Origin: Meandrina meandrites
Taxonomy: Eukaryota; Cnidaria; Anthozoa; Scleractinia; Meandrinidae
Reading direction: 5' to 3'
DNA: 64,000 nucleotides
Assembly (NCBI GenBank): GCA_963693305.1
Contig: OY855914.1
Location: 15,109,699-15,173,698 of the forward strand
Shown piece by piece: positions 57,122 through 64,000 of this stretch. The notes under the pieces were generated by a model. That model was not told the DNA's origin, did not search any database, and worked only from the letters and a program-made list of their open reading frames with translations. Made by a program: the position numbers and the translations under genes. Each line of letters opens with the position of its first letter. Positions within the stretch are counted from its first letter, which is position 1.

Positions 57122-57352
57122 ATGATGGCCGACCTATGTATCGTCTGCGAAGCTTTCCTACAACCTTCTCAAGATTACCTTCTGTGTGATGGATGCAGAA
57201 AGCCAGCAGAAGTATCCGTGGACGAAAAGTCTGGCATCGCAGAGGGCGTCGACGAGACTCCGCTTTACCCCGAGTTTACCCATCGGTTCCAGAAGAAGTT
57301 TAAAACCGTGGAAGGCAGAATTATCCGTGTGAAACGGAAACTTCTGTTTTAA
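57122..57352 (+). CDS. Small zinc-motif protein, paralogue 1 (76 residues in the open frame)
   Basis: The first usable ATG pair (57122, 57125) lies about 85 bases after the TATA box. A longer upstream reading starts on a GTG within the TATA box and is not credible. It has a CxxC...CDGC zinc-binding motif (CIVCEAFLQPSQDYLLCDGC) followed by a polar stretch. The paralogue at 58952 aligns through this motif. Just after the stop at 57350-57352 another frame stays open for about 80 residues (VLKVKRLHG...ACEDSKPPSG-like), through the stem-loop to TGA near 57584, so a frameshift or a small intron may hide a longer protein. Function unknown; a half PHD-like or FLYWCH-associated zinc domain is possible. 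Confidence 0.5.
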   Translation: MMADLCIVCEAFLQPSQDYLLCDGCRKPAEVSVDEKSGIAEGVDETPLYPEFTHRFQKKFKTVEGRIIRVKRKLLF

Positions 57353-57387
57353 AGGTTAAGCGTCTCCATGGAGATGATACCAGCCGC

Positions 57388-57600
57388 GAAGACTCCTGCG
57401 AGGACAGCAAGCCGCCATCCGGTCAGAAGTGTCAGTTTTCTACGTGGAGCCTACAAGAAGCGTTTTTCCAACCAACGGCTCCTTTAGGAGCCACTCAATT
57501 TGAAAAAGTCAATGACCAACATGTAACGCTAATGACGTGCGTAAAGATTGCCGTTCGATCTGACACACTGAAAAAAGTTATCTGAGGTAAAAAAATGCCT
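57388..57600 (+). repeat. Duplicated 3' flank, copy 1 (about 95% identical to 59207-59420)
   Basis: GAGGACAGCAAGCCGCCATC through the stem-loop to CTGAAAAAAGTTATCTGAGG is nearly identical in the two paralogous units, whereas the upstream coding parts differ greatly. Either the 3' flanks were homogenised by gene conversion or they are under stronger constraint. Confidence 0.8.
57477..57492 (+). promoter_or_regulatory. Histone-type 3' stem-loop (candidate)
   Basis: GGCTCC-TTTA-GGAGCC: a 6-bp stem with a 4-base loop, preceded by ACCAAC and followed by ACTCA, then TTTGAAAAAG 6-15 bases downstream. This is the layout of the replication-dependent histone mRNA 3' signal (stem, UUUM loop, A/C-rich flanks, purine-rich downstream element). 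It lies 125 bases after the stop of the small gene. The same 16 bases recur at 59299-59314. Confidence 0.6.
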
Positions 57601-57644
57601 TAGCGTACGTATCACACAAACATAGTATCAGCTATTTAGATCGT

Positions 57645-57870
57645 TTGAGTGAGAAACAGGGCCAAACGAGTATGGGAGTTTTTAAGCTCTCGCTCTTAAT
57701 TTTCATAAAAGTCGATAAGAGTTTTCTCTCGTATGTAGTAACTCATGACGGACTCGCGTGCGATTCTCGTTTGGCCCGAGTTGACGGTCGATCAGAATTA
57801 ACGAAAGCTATAATAAGAATCAACTCTCAACGACTCTACTCCTCGCTTGGCCGGGGATTGATCGATTGAT
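57645..57870. repeat. ~215-bp repeat, copy 1 of 3
   Basis: CATAAAAGTCGATAAGAGTTTTCTCTCGT...CTCATGACGGA...GCGTGCGATTCTCGTTTGGCC...TAAGAATCAACTCTC recurs at 59505-59715 and again at 59725-59900. Ends are inverted (GGCCAAACGAG near 57662 and CTCGCTTGGCC near 57843), so it is MITE-like. Confidence 0.75.
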
Positions 57871-57899
57871 CAAAAGGACGCAATTTTTGCCGACACACA

Positions 57900-58320
57900 C
57901 ATGCTAAAGGTTATGGCGAAGAATTTAGACTAGTCCAACATTTTTGTTCGTTATTGCCGAATTTAAATTGATGAGAGTCTGAGCTAGTCTTAAGTCCAGC
58001 TAGCTAGTGTTTTATGCTCGTAGGAGGAACAACTGCTGATTGGTCAACTGCTAAAAGGCAACAACAATAGTGTAAAAGATGTGATATTTTCTCACGTCGT
58101 GTATACAATGGAAGCGGCGGCGATAAATTTTTGTTCTAATCATAATGTTGGTGCCGTTAAAACGAATGAAACAATGACTGCTATCACATGAAGGCTACCA
58201 ACTACAGTAATAAATTACTTTAGCTAGCTATTTCAGTAAAAATGTGACCTCTTCTCTATTCTGTTCACTCTGTCTATTCCCTCGATGATCCAAAACATTA
58301 CAAATTAACTCAAGTTATAC
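57900..58320. repeat. Segmental duplicate, copy paired with 60634-61050
   Basis: Over 400 bases match 60634-61050 at roughly 93%, with the first 170 also at 49622-49800. It contains a complete minus-strand promoter arrangement (see 58009-58098). Confidence 0.8.
58009..58098 (-). promoter_or_regulatory. Inverted compact promoter copy
   Basis: On the minus strand the 18-bp element (58098-58081, one base changed) is followed by CCAAT (complement of 58039-58043) and a TATA-like CATAAAAC (about 58016-58009). The order is as in the two plus-strand promoters. Downstream on the minus strand I find no long open frame (the first ATG gives only MLD), so the transcript, if any, is non-coding or the gene has been lost. 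Confidence 0.45.
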
Positions 58321-58767
58321 CCGAGCAGAATGCATGGGTTAAATCTTAGTTTTCCAACAAACAACTGAAAATGAATCAGAATGTGGTCCATTTGACGTTT
58401 AGTTTGACACCTGTACGAGCGATATGAACAAAAAAGCAAAAACAACAAGGAAACTTGTAAAATAACGAGGCAAGAGTAAGCAAACGAAGGTTAGTCAATT
58501 CCAAACTGTAGTCAGTAACTGCGTTAGTGTGGCCATAGCCAACACTAGGGACATAGCACGTCCATAACGTTCCATAAGCAACTCAAAATCAACGAAATAA
58601 ACTGCTGTAACTAGTTATTTATTAGAATCCGAAAGAGAGAACTTAAGAAAATTTCACCAGTTTTGCTATAAGCTAGGCACTGTTGTTATTTTTGTTTGTT
58701 TGTTTGAAGTTCATTACTATTTGAAAGGAGCTGAATTAGACCGACGCGTGGATTCTATTGTGCGCAC

Positions 58768-58880
58768 GAGGTGAGAAAATATCACAAGTAAAAGCATATT
58801 GCTTTAATGACTAATCAGTGGACCAATCAAAACGATCCATTTTTCCTGATTGCAATTTTGATCCTTTTGTGTGTATAAAA
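58768..58880 (+). promoter_or_regulatory. Compact promoter of paralogue 2
   Basis: GAGGTGAGAAAATATCAC 58768-58785, CCAAT 58823-58827, TATAAAA 58874-58880. Spacing and order match the promoter at 56928-57041, although the DNA between the boxes has diverged. Confidence 0.7.
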
Positions 58881-58951
58881 TGCTGACCGGTTTTAAGTTA
58901 GTCACTTGGCTTCAAAAACTGAAACCAGAAAGACGTGAAAAACCCATTGCG

Positions 58952-59194
58952 ATGGCCGCCTACTGTATCATATGCGAAGTACCTGTACATCGCAGTCAAG
59001 AAGACCTTAAGCTCCTGTGTGATGGATGTAAAATCCCGACGGAAAAATCCTCCATCGCTGAACGAGTCGTTGAGTTCCCCAAAAAAGGCGTGAATGCTGA
59101 CGACCAGATCGAGCGGACCTTTCAGATCGTAGAACGAGGCAGCAAACATGGGATCCGCAGCTTATTGACAGCTTTGGGTACACATATCACGTGA
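58952..59194 (+). pseudogene. Small zinc-motif/FLYWCH-like gene, paralogue 2, probably frameshifted
   Basis: ATG 58952 lies about 75 bases after the TATA box. The N-terminus AAYCIICEVPVHRSQEDLKL then LCDGC aligns with paralogue 1 (CxxC...CDGC). The frame later reads IERTFQIVERGSKHG, then in the neighbouring frame PQLIDSFGYTYHVIRRW and DSFEDSKPPSGQECQFSTW. The order T-F-x-(I/L)-x-x-G-S-x-x-G, then L-(I/V)-D-S-x-G-Y-x-Y is that of FLYWCH zinc-finger domains, so the gene probably encodes zinc motif plus FLYWCH with a one-base shift near 59150. FLYWCH domains occur in DNA-binding and transposase-derived proteins. The FLYWCH call is by pattern memory. Confidence 0.45.
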
Positions 59195-59298
59195 TACGGC
59201 GATGGGTTAAAGACTCCTTCGAGGACAGCAAGCCGCCATCCGGTCAGGAGTGTCAGTTTTCTACGTGGAGCCTAGAAACAAGCGTTTTCCCAACCAAC

Positions 59299-59314
59299 GG
59301 CTCCTTTAGGAGCC
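59299..59314 (+). promoter_or_regulatory. Histone-type 3' stem-loop (candidate), copy 2
   Basis: Identical 16-base stem-loop GGCTCCTTTAGGAGCC with the same ACCAAC and ACTCA flanks and the same purine-rich TTTGAAAAAG downstream. 105 bases after the stop of paralogue 2. Confidence 0.6.
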
Positions 59315-59504
59315 ACTCAATTTGAAAAAGTCAATGACCAACATGTAACGCTAATGACGTGCGTAAAGATTGCCGTTCTGACACACTGAAAAAAGTTATC
59401 TGAGGTAAAAAAAATGCCTTACCATACGTCTCACACAAACATAGTATCAGCTATTTAGATCATTGAGAGGCAAATAAATTATCCTACTTGCTTTGTCCTG
59501 TTGA

Positions 59505-59900
59505 AGAAACAGGGCCAAACGAGGATGGGAGTTTTTAAACTCGCTCTTAATTTTCATAAAAGTCGGTAAGAGTTTTCTCTCGTCTGTAGTAACTCATGAC
59601 GGACTCGCGTGCGATTCTCGTTTGGCCCGAGTTGAAGGTCGATCAGAATTAACTTAAGCTATAATATGAATCAACTCTCAACGACTCTACCCCTCGCTTG
59701 GCCGGGGCTTGATCGACGCTTAACGTTTTCATAAAAGTCGATAAGAGTTTTCTCTCGTCTGTAGTAACTCATGACGGATTTGCGTGCGATTCTCGTTTCG
59801 CCCGAGTTGACGGTCGATCAGAATTAACGAAAGCTATAATAAGAATCAACTCTCGGCGACTCCCATCCTCGTTTGGCCGGGGCTTGATCGACGCTTAACT
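59505..59900. repeat. Repeat copies 2 and 3 in tandem
   Basis: Two adjacent copies of the ~215-bp unit first seen at 57645-57870. The outer ends are inverted: GGCCAAACGAGGATGGGAG at 59513 and CTCCCATCCTCGTTTGGCC at 59860. TTGATCGACGCTTAA closes each copy and recurs near 60045 as GCTAATTAACGCTTAATTGAAG, leading a further duplicated stretch (59900-60130). Confidence 0.75.
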
Positions 59901-60389
59901 GAAGTTCTATTTCCGGCCAGTAGCTATAGTATGATCTCTTTCTCAAGCTTCATAGATAGAGGTGAATATTAAGGTGGAAAAAGTCAGGTGGATAAAATGA
60001 AAAGCATTCAATTATTTCAAAGTACGGGTTTATATCGAGTGCTAATTAACGCTTAATTGAAGTTCTATCCCCGGCCAGTAGCTACCGTATGGCCACTTTC
60101 TCGAGATCATAGATTGAGGTGAATATTAAAGGTGGTTAAGATGAGTAGAAAAACAACAAACCAAATCAACAACAACAACAACGTCCAGAAAAGGCGACAA
60201 TTTGTTTACGGCTTATAAATTAAGTCCAGCTCAAGCAGTTTTTGTTTTCTTTCCAAATTTTTGTTTCGTTTTGTTTGGTAAACTCATTAAATATCAATCA
60301 CAGCACTTGATCTAAACTTCAATAGTCACAATTGTCACAATAGCTCACCAGTGAACCAATCAAAATGACGCAATTTTTGCCGACACACA

Positions 60390-60480
60390 CATGCAAACAA
60401 ACAAACAAACAAAACAAACAAACAAAACAAACATACTTTATTCAAGATACACAAGTACAATAATAAAACAATAAGAAAGA
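60390..60480. repeat. (CAAA)n run and retroposon-like 3' tail
   Basis: CAAACAAACAAACAAAACAAAC is followed by ATACTTTATTCAAGATACAC, a string typical of LINE or SINE 3' ends read from the opposite strand. It separates two segmental-duplication blocks. Confidence 0.6.
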
Positions 60481-60633
60481 CTTAAAAATATGAAAAGGCA
60501 TCTTGAAAAGGAAGTTCGGAGGTTAGCCCTATATAAAACTCCCTTAAAAAAAGAGCACAAATAAAATTAAAAGGAAAAAAAAAGAACCATAATTAAATAT
60601 TCATATGTGATTTAAGCTTAAGTGTGATTTTAT

Positions 60634-61050
60634 GCTAAAGGTTATGGCGAAGAATTTAGACTAGTCCAACATTTTTGGTTCGTTATTGCCGAATTTAAAT
60701 TGATGAGAGTCTGAGCTAGTCTTAAGTCCAGCTAGCTAGTGTTTTATGCTCGTAGGAGGAACAACTGCTGATTGGCCAACTGCTAAAAGACAAAAACGAT
60801 AGTGTTAAAGTTGTGATATTTTCTCACCTCGTGTGTACAATGGAAGCGGCGTCGATAATTTTTGTTGTAATCATAATGTTGGTACCGTTAAAACAAATGA
60901 AACAATGGGTGCTATCAGATCAAGGCTACTAACTACAGTAATAACTAACTTTAGCTAGCTATTTCAGTAAAAATGTGACCTCTTCTCTGTTCACTCTACT
61001 CTGTTCACTCTATCTATTCCCTCGATGATCCAAAACATTACAAACTAACT
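60634..61050. repeat. Segmental duplicate, copy paired with 57900-58320
   Basis: Carries the inverted 18-bp promoter element exactly (60813-60830), with CCAAT (complement of ATTGG near 60770) and the TATA-like CATAAAAC (about 60740). As with the 58-kb copy, no protein frame follows on the minus strand. Confidence 0.8.
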
Positions 61051-61927
61051 GAATAAACCTTAGTTTAGTTGCATGACATCCTTTCCAAATATGGCGACGT
61101 CAGGCAATAGATGGAGCGAGTGAAAATATCGTAATGGCTAACGAATTTTTTCCAATTCAGTTTTTCTGCTTTTCTCGAAATTGTTTAGTAACGCATGTTA
61201 GTCATTCACTTTTTAAAATTGCCGTTGGTTGTTTTTTTTTCTACTTAGACGGATTTGAGCTTCGTGACTCCTTGAGGACAGGAGTATTCCTTGACGATAA
61301 CCGACACCGGTTTTGAGGATTTTGAGGATTTTTGGCCGGTTTTAGGACAAATGGTTTACCCCATTGAGGCCCTCAAAGGTGAATGAACTACAAAATGGCT
61401 ACAAGCTCGAACAGGGTTTAATAATTTACTCAGTTGTCAACTTCAAGTAGATTTCATATTACTAAGCAAATATACTTACGAATCGAATTCTTCAGTTTCT
61501 TCCAAACTTTGCTTGCATTGCGACACACAAAAAAGCGCGTCATTTTGAATTTCTTTGAGGATGGAGTTTTTTTGAGACATGAAAATGTTTAGAAAGGTTA
61601 GATCGGTAGGATTTGTCTTGAAAAATATTGTGAAAAAGCCGAACAAGGCAGGAATTAGGAATAGGGGCTGTGTAACGCGCCATTTTTTCCAAAACTTTCC
61701 TCACGTGACCAACCAAAACACCCGAAAGGCCTGGCCACAAAGCGTCAAATATGGCGGCTGGGGCAATTTTGTTTATCGTATTTTAATGATCGAAATCAGC
61801 TTTCTTCATGGTACATGCATGTATGACCGCTGCGTTAAAGTATATATCAGGTTCAGGTTAAAGCATATATAAGAATCGTTCATCGGTATTATAACGGTAA
61901 AAAATATTGTGAAGATCATCGACAGAT

Positions 61928-61995
61928 ATGGATGTTGACCAGTTTCTGTCAACCGTATTCCCGTCGAAAAGGGATGAAAATATTGCTACCCCAAG
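61928..61995 (+). CDS. Probable first coding exon of a host gene
   Basis: ATG 61928 opens MDVDQFLSTVFPSKRDENIA then TP and ends at AAG|GTAATA, a good splice donor at 61996. The exon is phase 2 and joins without a stop to the exon at 62525. Upstream DNA (61740-61920) has a GGCGGC-containing patch and could hold the promoter. I do not recognise the protein. Confidence rests on the matching phase and splice signals of two exons. Confidence 0.5.
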
Positions 61996-62524
61996 GTAAT
62001 AAGCAAATTATTTGTCATTTAAATTTGTTTGTGATTGTTTATTCTTGCAAACGAGAGAACCGAGAGTCGCTGTCGAGGGTAATTGTCTCAATGATTAAGT
62101 CGACCTGATTTCGGGTAAAAAGCTCGAAAAAAAAAAATACCACAGTATACATCATTCTCCATCACTTTTCCCTAAGAAGAGTAAAATTAATATGGCAACA
62201 AAATATCCTTTATCTCCCCGATTATTATAACCCTCCTAAGAAATTTGGCAGGATGTCAGCAAATCTGAGACCATCAGAAAATTTCATTTGATGGCTGAGC
62301 GAGCTTAAAATAGACTCTATGTACCAATGGATTTCAGGTTTTTCAGATTTCAGATTTAATGGGTCTAGCTCGATTTAGAATTCCACTTTGGATTTTTTGC
62401 TTTCAAGTCAAATGCGTCAGTTGCATGTAGAAAAGATACAATGGCTCTCAATTGCCTGAAGGGCAACTTGGAAGATATATTTTCTTTGCACTCTGTGATA
62501 ATAAAGACTTGTTTACTTTTGCAG

Positions 62525-62601
62525 ACGGTTATTGGAATATGGGACCCTCCAGGATCATATTGGAGAAATACTAGCCCAGTATGACGAGGAACCTAAACCA
62601 G
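62525..62601 (+). CDS. Probable second coding exon of the same host gene
   Basis: A polypyrimidine-rich acceptor (TTTACTTTTGCAG) precedes 62525. The exon continues the reading RLLEYGTLQDHIGEILAQYD then EEPKP and ends at CCAG|GTACTG. The intron of 529 bases is GT-AG. The exon ends in phase 1; a possible third exon near 63105 (acceptor TTCTCAG) stays open in that phase but reads poorly, so I leave it unannotated. The peptide looks like a helical, acidic segment; no family recognised. Confidence 0.5.
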
Positions 62602-63350
62602 GTACTGTCAATTAAAGCTCCCATAAGTGGCCATGTCAAAAAATTTCGAAAAAAAAGTGGCAGAAGCTAAGGCTGGTTCAGTTAAAAGAATGAGTACAAG
62701 TCACTACATGCTAAAATAATAGAGGCTGATCCCATCAGTGTTACCAGAGTTCTAAACATAAAGCTTTCTACATCTGTAGCTCAGGGTAACACTCTTTTAA
62801 TTCCAGACACTTTTTTATGTTGGAAACAAAAACCAAACAGATGTGAGATGACTGCAGACCCTGGCTAAATTATAGTGATTGTGATGGCCAATAAGTTGGT
62901 CTACCATCATTACCCTGCAGGGGTTTCAATAAAATTTGAAGTAGGCAGCTAGTTCGAATAGAGTAGCCGACTGCATCCACAAGGTTTGAAAGGATCTTTC
63001 TCTAGTTTCTTCAATTTAGGGGAAAAAGTAGCCGACTTCGCCGTGCAAAGTAGCCGACACTTTTCGTCGGCCGTCGGTGCTTATTGAAAGCACTGCCCTG
63101 ATTCTCAGATGTTTCAGGCCGCTCGTGGCCACACACTCAGGAGAGAGTGTGTTGCTGCAGGAAACCTGGACCATCTAAAAATAAGGCTATACTTTTATTG
63201 GTTACTGAACAATTAAAAAAGGTAAAGTCTGTGTTGAGCCACATAGCCCATTCTGCCAGAGCTTATCTTGGTTTCAGTAGCATTTTTTATGGTTTGTGTA
63301 GCATGTCAAATGACTAGGAGTATATTTCTACTCCTCCCTGTATGAGATGC
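62602..63350. other. Probably intronic
   Basis: No frame of note. The tandem AGTAGCCGAC motif at about 62964, 63029 and 63049 is a short local repetition. Confidence 0.4.
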
Positions 63351-63547
63351 TAGTCCATTGCAGGGTTACCCCTGGGTAGCAATATAATTTAGTACTATCC
63401 ATTAATATAAACCAGGATTGAGAGAGATACTTTATGAAAGTAAAGTGTCTTGCCTAAGAACACAACACAATGACTCCGCCCAGAGCTTGAACCCAGACTG
63501 TTGAAACCATAGTCCAGCGTGCTTAGTAGTTAGGCCACACATCCCAT
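63351..63547 (-). repeat. tRNA-derived SINE copy, best preserved
   Basis: On the minus strand from 63547: GTGTGGCCTAACTACTAAGC (A-box region), GGGTTCAAGCTC (B-box), then the conserved body complementary to GTGTCTTGCCTAAGAACACA, and an end near 63351 complementary to GCTAGTCCATTGCAGGGTTA. Same family as the three copies at 3.1-4.0 kb. The pol III box layout is clearer here. Confidence 0.7.
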
Positions 63548-63669
63548 TACTGAACGATCAATCCCAGTACCTGATGATAGTTTTAGTACATAAAGGACGA
63601 AGGATAATCCGAAAAAGTTCATTGTGCCACAATAATTTTGACAACAAAAGATGATCTTGGAAAATAAAC

Positions 63670-63712
63670 TGTTATATTTCGGTATGAGCTATACTATCAT
63701 CAGACTAAGGAA
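63670..63712 (-). ncRNA. Hammerhead-ribozyme-like core in a Penelope terminal repeat
   Basis: The minus strand reads CTGATGATAGTATAGCTCAT then ACCGAAATATAAC. CTGATGA and GAAA are the two invariant hammerhead core strings, separated by a small stem GTAT/ATAC with loop AGCTC. Hammerhead motifs are known from the terminal repeats of Penelope-like elements. The element's coding remnant lies just upstream on the same strand. Two unpaired bases beside stem II make activity uncertain. Confidence 0.45.
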
Positions 63713-63751
63713 ATTTACATACAAGCTAGATCTTAAATACTGTGGGTTTAC

Positions 63752-64000
63752 TCAGGAGAGTAGATGGAGTTCTCTGCTGGATTTCAGTCCATTGTTGAGA
63801 GAAGGTGATAGGCGTTTGATGAAATAAGCCTCTTTGTATAGGAGAAGATTCCAATTATTGTCATAGTCAAGTATTGTTGTATTGTCACGGACAATTTGGG
63901 TGAAATATTCTTTGTCATAACTAACAGGAGGTGGAACAATGTCAGTATTTAAAGTATCCGGTAAATTACACAAGTTACGGATGAAAATTAAATGATCACA
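63752..64000 (-). pseudogene. Penelope-like element C-terminal fragment (GIY-YIG domain end), cut by the window edge
   Basis: 73 residues open on the minus strand to 63752, ending NWNLLLYKEAYFIKRLSPSL then NNGLKSSRELHLLS. The W-x-L-L-x-x-E-A-x-x-I-K...P-S-L-N-x-G-L-K-(S/A) pattern is the usual close of Penelope endonuclease domains, where the glutamate is the metal-binding catalytic residue. It enters from beyond the right edge of the window. With the hammerhead-like string just 3' it forms a coherent element end. Confidence 0.55.

Noticed and set aside
57032..57124. Longer N-terminus starting on GTG at 57032 (and 58871)
   Set aside because: The GTG lies within GTGTATAAAA, the TATA box; translation must begin downstream at the ATGs.
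1..64000. CRISPR array, rRNA or tRNA genes, bacterial operons
   Set aside because: None seen. Repeats are transposon ends or satellites, tRNA-like boxes are within SINEs, and splice signals and element types are eukaryotic.

Overview
This window looks like animal nuclear DNA, most likely from a cnidarian such as a stony coral or sea anemone. It is AT-rich, has no dense protein-coding genes, and carries Penelope-like elements, DIRS-like and L1/Tx1-type retroelements, tRNA-derived SINEs, fold-back DNA transposons and a Polinton/Maverick-type virus-like element. The species call is an inference from repeat style and recalled cnidarian families; no rRNA, tRNA or mitochondrial marker was found. 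I had no tools, so repeat boundaries read by eye are good to roughly 10-50 bases unless terminal repeats or target-site duplications (TSDs) are quoted.

Layout. 0-9.6 kb: a diverged inverted repeat around a retroelement C-terminal fragment, a cluster of tRNA-type SINEs, a small palindromic MITE, a broken Penelope-like reverse transcriptase and a LINE 3' fragment. 9.7-24 kb: several old, diverged copies of the same non-coding block, interrupted by an (ATCCT)n array, a Penelope GIY-YIG relic and a 4.7-kb fold-back element flanked by TTAA. 24.4-31 kb: a hexanucleotide array, a fold-back element whose arms are built of an 11-mer array with a 9-bp TSD, a DIRS-like relic, a diverged tandem array and a hairpin.

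31.2-44.6 kb holds a Polinton-like gene cluster: protein-primed-type DNA polymerase B (badly broken), DDE integrase (intact), A32-type packaging ATPase (one stop), major capsid protein (broken), a penton-like protein, a coiled-coil/membrane protein and about seven small proteins, several of them membrane proteins. Together they would have copied, integrated and packaged the element. It is decaying, because replication and capsid genes are interrupted while the integrase is not. Its terminal inverted repeats were not found. Just beyond it lie four tandem copies of a 16-bp palindrome.

45-61 kb: dispersed repeats, a perfect 44-bp hairpin, and a segmentally duplicated domain with compact promoters (a shared 18-bp element, CCAAT and TATA boxes) driving two paralogous small zinc-motif/FLYWCH-like genes. 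Both genes are followed by a histone-type 3' stem-loop. Splitting this domain is a 20-bp-TIR DNA transposon with a 6-bp TSD; a nearly full-length LINE has inserted inside it. 61.9-62.6 kb probably contains the first two exons of a host gene running out of the window. The right edge has another SINE and a Penelope end with a hammerhead-like core.
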